Shown here piece after piece: positions 7,425 through 16,445 of a stretch of DNA of 33,548 bases (its first letter is position 1; each line of letters opens with the position of its first letter). This DNA comes from CAZLCK01 sp964558235 (GTDB lineage: Bacteria; Actinomycetota; Coriobacteriia; Coriobacteriales; CADBOM01), in contig CAZLCK010000012.1 of NCBI GenBank assembly GCA_964558235.1, positions 1 to 33,548 on the forward strand, in the 5' to 3' direction. The position numbers were made by a program, and so were the translations under genes. The notes below the pieces were generated by a model. That model was given only the letters and a program-made list of their open reading frames with translations, was not told the origin of the DNA and made no database searches.

Positions 7425-8762
7425 TTAATCGTCTGAGTCTTGCACCTCATCCGATTCATCGTATACCTGTTGAATAGAAAATGAAATAGAGTCGATTCTG
7501 TTATGAGCCATCTTAGTAACCTTAAAAGTCACCATCTTATCTGAACCCTCTACAGAAGTAACATCTCCAACTTCTGGAATGCGATCAAACAGACTCAACA
7601 AAAGTCCACCAGCAGTCTCGCATTCTTTGGCCTCTTGAGGTGTAAATCCCATAAATTCGCATAGGTCATCGATTGGCAAAGAGCCCTCAATTCTATAAGT
7701 ACCATCGGGCTGCTCTTCGATCTTGTCCACCATATCATGGAAATATTCATCGTCTGTACGACCAATAATCTCGCCAAAAATATCGCTCATCGTAACAATT
7801 CCAGCAGTTCCACCATACTCATCCACAACAACTGCAATTTTTGTATGCTTTTCTTGTAAAACCCTCAAAAGTTTCGCGATAGAGATGCTCCCTGGCACAG
7901 CCTGAATTGTACGAATCTTAAGCTCATCGATCGTTGAATCATGCGTCATGGTATATAAATCCTTCACATGCACAAATCCAACAATGCTATCTTTACTGCC
8001 GCGACAAACTGGGTAACGCGTGAATTTGTATTTCGAGATAATCTTAAGATTGTCCTCAAGAGGGTCATCTAAATCGAGATAGATTACATCTGTCCTTGGC
8101 GTCATAATAGCCTCGGCATCTTTATCTCTTAAATCGAAGATGTTATCTACAAATTTGTTTTGATCAGGATCGATTAAGCCACTTTCTGTGCTTTCATCGA
8201 TTAAAAGCTTGATCTCATCACCCGTATAAACATCATGTTCATTAGCTGGGTCGTGGCCAAAAAGTTTTACAACGCCACCGGTAATTCCATTAAACAAAAT
8301 CATAACTGGATATGTGATCTTATAAAATGCATCCAAAACACCTGCAGTCTTTAATGCCCACTTCTCGGTAGCAAAAATTGCAAATGACTTTGGAATAAGC
8401 TCACCAGCAACAACATGTAGCGCTGTCATAAGAAAATATCCTATTGCAACGGCAATAGCTGAAATTGCTGCTTGTGGAAGACCTATTAGCTCAAATAATG
8501 GACGAATTAACTCTGAAAGAGCTGGTTCACCCAACCAACCTAATGCAAGAGAGGCAAGTGTGATTCCAAGCTGACAAGCTGAAAGATAATCATTAATATT
8601 ATCAGCGATTTTTTTCGCTTTTTTAGCTCCCTTTTTTCCCTCTTCAACGGCCATTTCGAGCTGGGAGCGTCTGACTCTGACTAACGCAAATTCTGCGATA
8701 ACAAAAAATGCGTTCATGATAAGAAAAAGAACTACAAGAAGTAAACTGATAGCTATGTGCAT
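7425..8762 (-). CDS. CNNM/CorC (HlyC) family transporter with CBS pair
   Basis: Membrane protein of the family that exports divalent metals such as Mg2+ or Co2+ and is often mis-annotated as hemolysin. In order: an N-terminal CNNM (DUF21) domain with hydrophobic segments at about 1-25, 60-85, 90-115 and 130-165; two CBS motifs at about 205-325 (IMTPRTDVIYLDLDD, then VVVDEYGGTAGIVTMSDIFGEIIG); and a C-terminal CorC_HlyC domain at about 340-420. Length 445 is normal for the full form. The start is ATG 8762; AGGAGG lies about a dozen bases upstream, a little far. The acidic tail ends DESDEVQDSDD. First gene of the unit with serS. Confidence 0.9.
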   Translation of the reverse strand: MHIAISLLLVVLFLIMNAFFVIAEFALVRVRRSQLEMAVEEGKKGAKKAKKIADNINDYLSACQLGITLASLALGWLGEPALSELIRPLFELIGLPQAAISAIAVAIGYFLMTALHVVAGELIPKSFAIFATEKWALKTAGVLDAFYKITYPVMILFNGITGGVVKLFGHDPANEHDVYTGDEIKLLIDESTESGLIDPDQNKFVDNIFDLRDKDAEAIMTPRTDVIYLDLDDPLEDNLKIISKYKFTRYPVCRGSKDSIVGFVHVKDLYTMTHDSTIDELKIRTIQAVPGSISIAKLLRVLQEKHTKIAVVVDEYGGTAGIVTMSDIFGEIIGRTDDEYFHDMVDKIEEQPDGTYRIEGSLPIDDLCEFMGFTPQEAKECETAGGLLLSLFDRIPEVGDVTSVEGSDKMVTFKVTKMAHNRIDSISFSIQQVYDESDEVQDSDD

Positions 8763-8804
8763 CTAATGGTTAGGCCTCCTATATTTTGCACCATGCTAAA
8801 ATAC

Positions 8805-8832
8805 AGACGCTTTAAGGATTAAGGGCGCGTCT
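8805..8832 (-). terminator. Weak hairpin after tRNA-Leu
   Basis: AGACGC (8805-8810) pairs with GCGTCT (8827-8832). On the minus strand it lies downstream of tRNA-Leu and is followed by GTATTTT. It could be a weak terminator or part of the CNNM gene's promoter region. Confidence 0.3.
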
Positions 8833-8857
8833 TATGCAAAACACGCTATAAAAGTGG

Positions 8858-8940
8858 TGCGGGTGAAAGGACTTGAACCTTCATGGAGAATCTCCATACG
8901 GACCTGAACCGCACGCGTCTGCCAATTCCGCCACACCCGC
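8858..8940 (-). tRNA. tRNA-Leu (CAG)
   Basis: Class II tRNA read on the minus strand: acceptor GCGGGTG/CACCCGC, D-arm with GGCAGAC, anticodon loop TTCAGGT giving CAG (CUG codons), long variable arm with the TGGAGA/TCTCCA stem, and T-loop GGTTCAAGTCC. Discriminator A, with CCA encoded at 8855-8857 on the complementary strand. Confidence 0.96.
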
Positions 8941-8999
8941 AGCTAGTAGCTAGGTATATTACCATAAATAGATACTAATTATTTCGCCAAGGAGCAGTG

Positions 9000-10859
9000 T
9001 TGAACAATAAAATCCTGCTAGATAGATATATTCTTCAAGAAAATCTCGGTCGTGGTAGCTCTGGCGAGGTTGATCTTGCATGGGATAGCAGGATTCGCCG
9101 CAATGTTGCCATAAAACGCATTCCCCTACCGGCTCGTGCCTATGCTTCTTCGATCCCTGGTCTCGAAGAAGCAAGAACTGGCGCTCAACTCCACGATGCG
9201 CGCATCGTTAATGTCTTTGACTTTGAGATCTCTGATCGCGAAGCCTTTTTGATAATGGAGTTTGTTGATGGCATGTCTCTAGGCACACTGATGGACAGGG
9301 TCTCAGAGATGCTCTCGCTAGATGAGATCGCCTCCATTGTCCAAAACGTTGGGAAGGCTCTCCAACATGCCCATAACAACCATGTTTTGCACTTAGACGT
9401 AAAACCAGACAATATCTTGATCAACTCTAGCGGAATGAGCAAAGTTACCGATTTTGGCATCGCACGACTAGCAAGCTCAGAAGGGTTTGGTTTTGCAACC
9501 GCTGGAACCATAGGCTATATGCCACCAGAACAATTACAAGGTCAAGAAGTTGACGAAAAAACCGATCAATGGGCATTTGCCTCCATGATCTATGAGTTGA
9601 TAGTTGGTGAAAATCCATTCGTAGCTAAGAGTTTTACCGAATCGCTACAGGTCATTCAAACAGCTGAGATTTTTTTGCCATCCGCTATAAACGAAGATCT
9701 TGATACAGGTGCTGATGATGTGCTCTTTAAAGCTCTAAATCCCAATCCTGCGATTAGATACGATTCAATTGCAGATTTTGTAACCGAACTCATGCCATAT
9801 CTTGGAAAGCCAAAATCTGGACGTGGAAAACTAAAAAAGCACGTAAAACTTTTAGCTGATCCTATTATCTTAGGAAGTCCAGAAGAACGCATGAGATCGA
9901 TGCTTGAGTCGTCGACTTCTCTTGAGGAAAACACACCTCCTATATCGGAAAATGATGAAGATTTCTACGACTCCGATACAACAGAGAATTTTGATGAATA
10001 TTACGACGATGAGGATGATTATTACGACTCGAGGCGACTTGTACCAAAGCTTGCAATTCGAAACTGTATTGGTGAGCGGGGCTCTCTTGTAATTGGAAAA
10101 ATTGTCAATGCAGCTAGCACAGGTACGGTGATGTATCTTGGAGTCGGCGCTATGGAAATCCCATTTTGGTTTGCACCATGGGTGGCTGCAGCAGTTGGTG
10201 CAGTTCTAGGAGCGATCATCCCACGAATAGCCTTTGTTATAGCGTTTTTGTCACTTGGAATCGGCATAATCGCTGCTGGATGGGTTCCAAATGGAGTAAT
10301 TCTTTTAGCAATATGTGCAATTTGGTGGCTCGCAATTGGAAAAGATGGTCAAGTAGAAGCGGGCTGTGGCCTTTTAGCGCCAGCACTTGGGCTTATCAAT
10401 CTAGGTTATTTACAACCTTTAGCATGTGGATATTTTCTTTCAATCAAAAAGGCAACTATCACAGCACTATTTAGTGCAGCAATTATGATGATCCTATGTC
10501 CAATAACTTCTTCTCAAGAATTATCTGCGTTAAATCCGCAGATTGAACACTATGCAACTACTTCATCGGACTTAAGTTATATCTATTACGAAGGTTCAAT
10601 TTGGATAAACGCCGGCGCTTGGATAGCAGCCGCCTTGGTTATGTCTTTGCTCGCCGAACACAGGTCAAAAGCAATTTCATTAGCTGGAGTTGGACTCTCT
10701 ATAGGTATAATTGTGGTCTTAAGAATGCTTGGAAGAGCAGTCTTTGATCAAGATCTGCAACTTTTTACACCAAATATTATTATTTCCCTTGTAATTAGTG
10801 CTTTAATAGGCTTAATAGTTATATGGCTGCATGATCAGACAAAGACATCTCGTCCATGA
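9000..10859 (+). CDS. Membrane Ser/Thr protein kinase with non-RD (HLD) catalytic loop
   Basis: Hanks-type kinase opening the growth/division operon. The kinase domain spans about residues 10-275: a Gly-rich loop LGRGSSGEV, Lys40 in VAIKR, catalytic loop HLDVKPDN (132-139), DFG at 152-154 and APE-like PPEQL. The Arg before the catalytic Asp is Leu, so it is a non-RD kinase; the Asp, Lys and Asn needed for catalysis are kept (residue numbers from GTG 8997). A strongly acidic Tyr/Asp-rich linker (about 310-345) leads to roughly eight hydrophobic helices up to residue 620. There is no PASTA or other obvious sensor domain. Both GTG 8997 and TTG 9000 are possible starts; AAGGAG is better spaced for TTG. 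It occupies an extra-kinase position comparable to PknA but is not a simple PknA copy. Confidence 0.88.
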   Translation: MNNKILLDRYILQENLGRGSSGEVDLAWDSRIRRNVAIKRIPLPARAYASSIPGLEEARTGAQLHDARIVNVFDFEISDREAFLIMEFVDGMSLGTLMDRVSEMLSLDEIASIVQNVGKALQHAHNNHVLHLDVKPDNILINSSGMSKVTDFGIARLASSEGFGFATAGTIGYMPPEQLQGQEVDEKTDQWAFASMIYELIVGENPFVAKSFTESLQVIQTAEIFLPSAINEDLDTGADDVLFKALNPNPAIRYDSIADFVTELMPYLGKPKSGRGKLKKHVKLLADPIILGSPEERMRSMLESSTSLEENTPPISENDEDFYDSDTTENFDEYYDDEDDYYDSRRLVPKLAIRNCIGERGSLVIGKIVNAASTGTVMYLGVGAMEIPFWFAPWVAAAVGAVLGAIIPRIAFVIAFLSLGIGIIAAGWVPNGVILLAICAIWWLAIGKDGQVEAGCGLLAPALGLINLGYLQPLACGYFLSIKKATITALFSAAIMMILCPITSSQELSALNPQIEHYATTSSDLSYIYYEGSIWINAGAWIAAALVMSLLAEHRSKAISLAGVGLSIGIIVVLRMLGRAVFDQDLQLFTPNIIISLVISALIGLIVIWLHDQTKTSRP

Positions 10860-10934
10860 TTTAAATGTTGCTATTAAACGAAGTATCTGCCCAGATAGTT
10901 TTTAAGGGGCATACGGAAGGATTGAGACAAAACA

Positions 10935-11972
10935 GTGGGCATCTTCTCAAAATTTGAGGGAAAGGTTGACGACGCCCTCGATGGAATGGCTGGGTCGGTA
11001 TTTAAATCTCCAATTGAACCCACGCAGATTGCAAAAAAATGCGAAAAGCAGATGCATCGCAATAAGTTAGTTGGTAAAGGAGTTCAATATGCTCCTACGC
11101 TCTACACTGTTTTAGTAAATACCAAAGATGACAGTAGACTATTCGGTTTTTATCCAACATTAGCTGGAGAGATAGAGACCTATCTTGTCGGAAGTGCAGA
11201 GGATGCAGGTCTTGCGCTTGAGTGTCGTCCTCTAGTTCGCTTTATCGCCGATGAAGGTTTAAAAAGCGGAAAGTTCGATGTTATTGCTGAAGTTGTAACT
11301 TCCAATATTGTTTCAGAGCTTCGTGAAGAAGAGGCAGAGTATTACGGCCTTGACACCTTCCCCAATAAGGGTGCTGTAAAGCAAAACTTAAATCGTCAAT
11401 CTGTTAAACAGTACGCAGGTCAAGCTGATATAAACCAAAGACGCCCACAACCTGTTCAAAATGCTGGGTATATGCAAAATCAAGTAGCAGACTATGCTGG
11501 TGGAGCTGGAATATCTAATATACCTCCGGTAGGAGTTGGTATAGCCAACATAAATTTGGATAACGCAGGTGCTGTAAACAACATTGGTCGCGCTGACGCA
11601 ATAGCAGATGTTGGACAGATTAATGGCGCAGGTGTTGCAGGTGGGGCTGCAGCTAGTGGATATGACGCTCAACCTAGTTATGGATTTCAACCAGGAGTTT
11701 TGGTTGAGGCTAGAACTGGCCAAGTATTTCCTATCGACTTTGATAGTGTAATTATTGGCCGTGAAAGCACAAACGATATTGTGTTACCCGATTCCAGTGT
11801 CTCGCGCGCGCATGCTCGTATAACGCGCGATCAAATGGGAGCTTGGAGTGTTACAGACCTCAACTCCACAAATGGCACCAAAGTAAATGGTCAAAAAATC
11901 ACAACTTCGCCTTTGCACTTTGGCGACCAAATTACATTCGGTACTACAATTATGATTTTTCAGAAAGGCTAG
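10935..11972 (+). CDS. fhaA: FhaA-like DUF3662/FHA domain protein
   Basis: Phosphothreonine-reading scaffold of the actinobacterial cell-wall signalling cluster. Residues ~1-115 form the DUF3662 domain (start MGIFSKFEGKVDDALDGM, PIEPTQIAKKCEKQM). A Gln/Asn/Gly/Ala-rich flexible linker follows to ~250. The FHA domain at ~255-345 has the GRESTNDIVL, SRAHARI and LNSTNGTKVNG motifs that bind pThr. In mycobacteria FhaA contacts PknB substrates and the RodA/PbpA and MviN pathways, so a similar role is likely here. The start is GTG 10935; the Shine-Dalgarno (GGAAGG) is 14 bases upstream. The next gene begins three bases after the stop. Confidence 0.93.
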   Translation: MGIFSKFEGKVDDALDGMAGSVFKSPIEPTQIAKKCEKQMHRNKLVGKGVQYAPTLYTVLVNTKDDSRLFGFYPTLAGEIETYLVGSAEDAGLALECRPLVRFIADEGLKSGKFDVIAEVVTSNIVSELREEEAEYYGLDTFPNKGAVKQNLNRQSVKQYAGQADINQRRPQPVQNAGYMQNQVADYAGGAGISNIPPVGVGIANINLDNAGAVNNIGRADAIADVGQINGAGVAGGAAASGYDAQPSYGFQPGVLVEARTGQVFPIDFDSVIIGRESTNDIVLPDSSVSRAHARITRDQMGAWSVTDLNSTNGTKVNGQKITTSPLHFGDQITFGTTIMIFQKG

Positions 11973-11975
11973 ACG

Positions 11976-12389
11976 TTGATTGACGTAGCCCTGTGGATAG
12001 GACGCATTCTTTTAGTTGCATTTCTATTCCTTTTTTTGTTTGCCGTTATAAAAACAGGTATCAACCTTGTTAAAGACCAAAACAAAAAGGAAAGAGGTTG
12101 GTATATCACTGTCACAAAAGGACCACGCGAGCTAAAAGGTGTTCGCATTAAAGTAAATGGTCCTGTCATTGTTGGACGCTCCCCTGGTGCAGACATTGTT
12201 ATTGGCGACTCATTTGTCTCTGGAAGACACGCACGTTTTAGTATTGCCGATCAGGATTTGATTGTTGAAGACCTGCAATCAACCAATGGAACTTTACTCA
12301 ATGGTGAGCCTCTTTTTCAACCTACATATCTACACAAAAACGATCTGATTTTAATCGGAGATGTTGAAATGAAGGTCGACAAAAGCTAA
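11976..12389 (+). CDS. fhaB: FhaB-like membrane-anchored FHA protein
   Basis: Small (137 residues) FHA protein with one N-terminal transmembrane helix (about 8-30) and a C-terminal FHA domain facing the cytosol. The FHA marks are VGRSPGADIVI, VSGRHARF and QSTNGTLLNG. In actinobacteria FhaB (FipA) links kinase signals to FtsZ and FtsQ. The start is TTG 11976, preceded by AAAGGC within the end of fhaA; its stop overlaps the phosphatase ATG by one base (TAATG), so translation is probably coupled. Confidence 0.92.
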   Translation: MIDVALWIGRILLVAFLFLFLFAVIKTGINLVKDQNKKERGWYITVTKGPRELKGVRIKVNGPVIVGRSPGADIVIGDSFVSGRHARFSIADQDLIVEDLQSTNGTLLNGEPLFQPTYLHKNDLILIGDVEMKVDKS

Positions 12390-13633
12390 TGGCTAGAGAT
12401 AGTAAAAAAGCCAATCCTTTTTTGCGTGTTGGTGCTAGGACTGATACAGGAAGAGTTCGCGAGCATAATGAAGATTCTATGCTTGTAAATTCTCCAGTCT
12501 TAGTTGTCGCTGACGGAGTTGGAGGACGAGAGGCTGGCGAAGTTGCAAGCAAGATTGCAGTTGATACGTTAGATGCTGAATCTCCGCGTACTCCTGATGC
12601 AAAGCTTTTAGGTCGAGCAGTCGAGATGGCTAATAACGCTATAATCCAGGCGATTCAAGACGGAACTGGCCGTTCGGGGATGGGTACTACCGTAACTGCC
12701 GCTGTTGTTGGACAGCATACAATGGCAGTTGCTCAAGTTGGAGATTCTAGGGCATATAGGCTCCGCTCTGGAAAACTTGAACAGCTTACTCAAGATCACT
12801 CACTTGTGGCTGCGATGGTTCAAAGTGGGCAGATTACTGCTCACGAAGCAATGACACACCCAAAACGCTCGATTATCACACGTGCCCTTGGCTCCGATAT
12901 TGACGCATATCCAGATCTCTATGAGTTTGAAGTTTTGCCTGGTGACAGGTTTTTACTTTGTTCAGATGGTCTTTGCGGTGTTTTATATGAGGAGGATATC
13001 GAAAATATCCTGCTAGATACTCCAGATCCACAAATCGCAGCTGACGTTTTGGTAAATGCAGCAAATCAAGTGGGTGGTCCAGATAACATTACTGTAATAG
13101 TTGCTGATGTTGCTGGAAGTACAAAAAAACTGATCAAAAATACAGCACGCACAGCCAAGAAAAGAGGTAGATCAAAAAAGCGCCTCAGTGTAATTGTTTT
13201 TTGTTCTGTGGCTGCTGTTTTGATTGCGTGTGCAATTGGAGGCTTTTTCTTATTCGTTAAAAACTCGGCTTATCTAATTGCTGAAGATGGTCGTGTAGCT
13301 CTTTACTCAGGCAGATTAGAAAGCTTTATGGGTATGAACTTTTCGTGGTACGAAGAGACTAGTGATATAGAGGTTGAGGATTTGCCTGCTTTAACTGCAC
13401 AAAGACTAGAAGATGGCATTCAATTTGATTCTATGGATAAAGCTCGCGATGCGCTATCGGACTACGAACAACAAATTATTTTGACGCAAAGCCAAGATGA
13501 TGCAGATAGTACAGAAGACAACACAGACTCATCTAATTCGTCGGTCTCATCAGTCTCATCGATCTCATCGATCTCATCGCATGCATCTGATTCATCTGTA
13601 GCTTATGACAACACAGGTGATGTAGATGTTTAG
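12389..13633 (+). CDS. pstP: PP2C-type Ser/Thr protein phosphatase, membrane-anchored
   Basis: Reverses the phosphorylations made by the operon's kinases. The PP2C domain (about residues 8-245) has the metal-binding motifs VADGVGGREAG, GMGTTVTAAVV, QVGDSRAYRLR, LLCSDGLCGV and GGPDNITVIV. A Lys/Arg-rich juxtamembrane stretch (250-268) precedes one transmembrane helix (about 268-292). A ~120-residue outer segment ends in a Ser/Asp low-complexity tail encoded by TCATCGATC-type repeats near 13540-13580. ATG 12389 overlaps the fhaB stop, and its own stop overlaps the next ATG by eight bases. Orthologous in position to mycobacterial PstP. Confidence 0.93.
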   Translation: MARDSKKANPFLRVGARTDTGRVREHNEDSMLVNSPVLVVADGVGGREAGEVASKIAVDTLDAESPRTPDAKLLGRAVEMANNAIIQAIQDGTGRSGMGTTVTAAVVGQHTMAVAQVGDSRAYRLRSGKLEQLTQDHSLVAAMVQSGQITAHEAMTHPKRSIITRALGSDIDAYPDLYEFEVLPGDRFLLCSDGLCGVLYEEDIENILLDTPDPQIAADVLVNAANQVGGPDNITVIVADVAGSTKKLIKNTARTAKKRGRSKKRLSVIVFCSVAAVLIACAIGGFFLFVKNSAYLIAEDGRVALYSGRLESFMGMNFSWYEETSDIEVEDLPALTAQRLEDGIQFDSMDKARDALSDYEQQIILTQSQDDADSTEDNTDSSNSSVSSVSSISSISSHASDSSVAYDNTGDVDV

Positions 13634-16364
13634 TTGGAGAAGTACCGAGCTATATCTGATCTTAGGAGCAACGCCAATACTAGCGCTGCTATTTATCATG
13701 TCGGTCATCTCTACAGGTGAGACGATTACATTTGAGTCTTTAATCGTCCCAATCGGGCTATTCTGTTCTTTTATCGCAGCTCACTTTGCAATATGCAAAC
13801 TTGCCCCTAATTCCGACAATACTCTACTGCCTATAACCTACCTGCTCTCTGGAATTGGAATAGCTTTTGTATTTCGTCTAGCGCCAGATCTTGCAACTAA
13901 TCAGCTGATATGGCTTTTTCTTGGCATCGCATTGATGGTTTTAGCTCTTATTTTTGTTAAATCTATATCGGCTCTAGCACGCTACAAATACACAATCATG
14001 ATTGCAGGACTAACGCTACTTATTTTGCCTGCAATCATAGGCACAGAACACTATGGATCAAAAATTTGGCTCACCATTGGGAGCTTTTCATTCCAACCAG
14101 GCGAGATCGCAAAGATATTAATCGTCATCTTTTTTGCATCATATCTGGCTGAAAATCGTGAGATGCTCTCCGTATCATCAAGACGCATCTTTGGTATCCA
14201 GTTGCCAGATCTAAAAACGCTTACACCACTTATAGCGTTTTTGCTAATCGCACTTATGATCGTCATCTTTGAGCGTGACCTAGGTAGTGCGCTTCTGTTT
14301 TTCGGTCTCTTCCTTGTGATGATCTATGTAGCTACAGGACGTATCAGCTACGTTTTGGTTAGCATACTGATCATAGGGATTGCTGGTGTTGGTCTTTACT
14401 TTATGTTTGACCATGTTCAAGAGAGAATTGCAATCTGGATAGATCCGTTTGAATATGCTCAAGATGAGGGCTATCAGCTCGTTCAAGCGCTATATTCCAT
14501 GGCCGATGGTGGAATGATAGGCACAGGTATCGGCAGAGGAATGCCAACATCTATCCCAGTTGTTGAAAGCGACTTTATCTTTGCTGCAATCGCTGAAGAG
14601 ATGGGTCTTTTAGGGGCTGCCGGAGTACTTATTTTGTACCTACTCTTTTGCATCAGAGGCTTCGTGACCGCCGCAAGAGCACGTCGAGATGTCGATGCAT
14701 TTGCAGCAGTTGGACTTACAGCCGCTATTTCGTTTCAGGCTTTCGTAATCGTTGGAGGAGTTACAGGACTTATTCCTCTAACTGGTGTTACCTTACCATT
14801 TATGAGCCAGGGCGGTTCATCTTTAATTTCGAGCTTTATAATCGTTGGACTTTTGCTTCGCACAGGTGACGATGCTCCTCAAAAGGGCGCAGAGCTGACA
14901 ATGGCCTCCAGAAGATTTGATACTGGAGTTTTAGGAAGAGTTGCACTCGGCAAAAGGATCACACGCGGTCTTGGAATTTTCTCGATCTTCTTTGCGCTTT
15001 TGATCGCCAATCTAACTGGAATTATGGTCTTTAGAGCAGATGCAATCCAGGCCATGTCAAGCAATAACCATACCATCGCCAAGAGTGCAAAAGTCGAACG
15101 CGGCTCGATAATCACATCTGATGATGTGGTTTTAGCAGAATCTATTCTGCAAGACGATGGTACATACGAACGCTACTATCCGCAGGGTGATTTAGCCTCC
15201 CATCTAATCGGATATTACTCGACTACATACGGATCATCTGGCCTTGAAGCATCGCTCAATGAAACACTGACTGGAAACAAAGACTTTTCGTCGATTAGTT
15301 CAGCGATTAAGTCACTTGCTGGAATCTCAAATCCAGGCAACGACGTTGTACTAACCATCAACTCCACAATTCAACAGGCAGCTCAAGATGCCTTAAGTGG
15401 TCGCGTTGGCGCTGTAGTAGTTTTAGATCCAGAAACTGGAGCTATCCTTGCCATGGCCTCCTCACCTACATATGACAACAATGATGTTGCATCTTTGCTC
15501 GGAGAAAATGTCGACACTGATGCACTATTTAACAGAGCGACCTACGGCCTTTACGCGCCAGGATCAACATTTAAGACTGTCACCCTTGCTGGAGCATTAG
15601 AACTAGGCATTGTGACATTAGATTCGATATACGATTCTCCTGGCAGTATAGAAATTGGTGGCGGAACCATTACAACTATTAGAGAAACTGACTATGGAGA
15701 TATCTCTGTTGTACGAGCTTTTGCATTGTCATCAAACACTGTATTTGCGCAGATCGGAGACGAGCTTGGATCTGACGAACTTGTAAGTATCGCCGAAAGC
15801 TTCGGCTTTAATCGCGATCTAAATACTGATTTTAGCGTCACTCAATCACTTATGCCCGATCCTTCAGAGATGACAGATTGGGAGACTGCATGGGCAGCAG
15901 TTGGCCAGCCCGTTGGAGAGCATGAAAGCCCGGCTGGGCCACAGGTTACTGTTATCCAAATGGCCATGATTGCTGCAGCTATTGCCAACGATGGAACAAT
16001 AATGACCCCATATGTTGTTCAAAATATAGTTAGCCCAGAGGGTGTTATTGTTAATAGCACAACACCTTCTGTTTACTTACAAGCTATTAGCGCTGATACT
16101 GCAGAAGAAGTTGCAGAGGCGATGCGAGCCGTTATTTCATATGGAACTGGAACTGCAGCAAATATCAGCGGAGCCGATGTCATGGGTAAAACAGGAACTG
16201 CACAGACAAGTTCTGAAGATGACAACTCATGGTTTATCGGTACAGCTACTGCAAATGGACAGAGTGTCACAATTGCAATTGTTGTTGAAGATACAACAGA
16301 ATCCGTAACAGCTGACGCTGGTTCGATCTTGCAGACCTCTCTTCAAGCCTTAGGGGCATTATAG
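13626..16364 (+). CDS. Natural fusion: RodA/FtsW (SEDS) glycosyltransferase + class B penicillin-binding protein
   Basis: One 912-residue polypeptide carrying both halves of a peptidoglycan synthase. Residues ~1-425 are a SEDS polymerase with about ten helices and the family motifs WLTIGSFSFQPGEIAKI, ERDLGSALLFFG, GGMIGTGIGRG and LPFMSQGGSS. A short cytosolic linker (~425-445) leads to a transmembrane helix (~450-475) and an extracellular PBP2/PbpA-like part. The transpeptidase has SxxK at Ser647-Lys650 (STFK), SxN at 702-704 (SSN) and KTGT at 855-858, so all catalytic residues are present. In mycobacteria the two are separate adjacent genes, rodA and pbpA. The ORF is uninterrupted across the junction. 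It starts at ATG 13626, overlapping the phosphatase gene. Topology is consistent: the SEDS C-terminus and PBP N-terminus both lie inside the cell. Confidence 0.95.
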   Translation: MFSWRSTELYLILGATPILALLFIMSVISTGETITFESLIVPIGLFCSFIAAHFAICKLAPNSDNTLLPITYLLSGIGIAFVFRLAPDLATNQLIWLFLGIALMVLALIFVKSISALARYKYTIMIAGLTLLILPAIIGTEHYGSKIWLTIGSFSFQPGEIAKILIVIFFASYLAENREMLSVSSRRIFGIQLPDLKTLTPLIAFLLIALMIVIFERDLGSALLFFGLFLVMIYVATGRISYVLVSILIIGIAGVGLYFMFDHVQERIAIWIDPFEYAQDEGYQLVQALYSMADGGMIGTGIGRGMPTSIPVVESDFIFAAIAEEMGLLGAAGVLILYLLFCIRGFVTAARARRDVDAFAAVGLTAAISFQAFVIVGGVTGLIPLTGVTLPFMSQGGSSLISSFIIVGLLLRTGDDAPQKGAELTMASRRFDTGVLGRVALGKRITRGLGIFSIFFALLIANLTGIMVFRADAIQAMSSNNHTIAKSAKVERGSIITSDDVVLAESILQDDGTYERYYPQGDLASHLIGYYSTTYGSSGLEASLNETLTGNKDFSSISSAIKSLAGISNPGNDVVLTINSTIQQAAQDALSGRVGAVVVLDPETGAILAMASSPTYDNNDVASLLGENVDTDALFNRATYGLYAPGSTFKTVTLAGALELGIVTLDSIYDSPGSIEIGGGTITTIRETDYGDISVVRAFALSSNTVFAQIGDELGSDELVSIAESFGFNRDLNTDFSVTQSLMPDPSEMTDWETAWAAVGQPVGEHESPAGPQVTVIQMAMIAAAIANDGTIMTPYVVQNIVSPEGVIVNSTTPSVYLQAISADTAEEVAEAMRAVISYGTGTAANISGADVMGKTGTAQTSSEDDNSWFIGTATANGQSVTIAIVVEDTTESVTADAGSILQTSLQALGAL

Positions 16365-16445
16365 AGAACCAATAATGTAATGAACACATAAAATAAATGA
16401 TAGACTTCTATGGATTGATTTTTTTAGGAAGCCGAGGGACAAACA

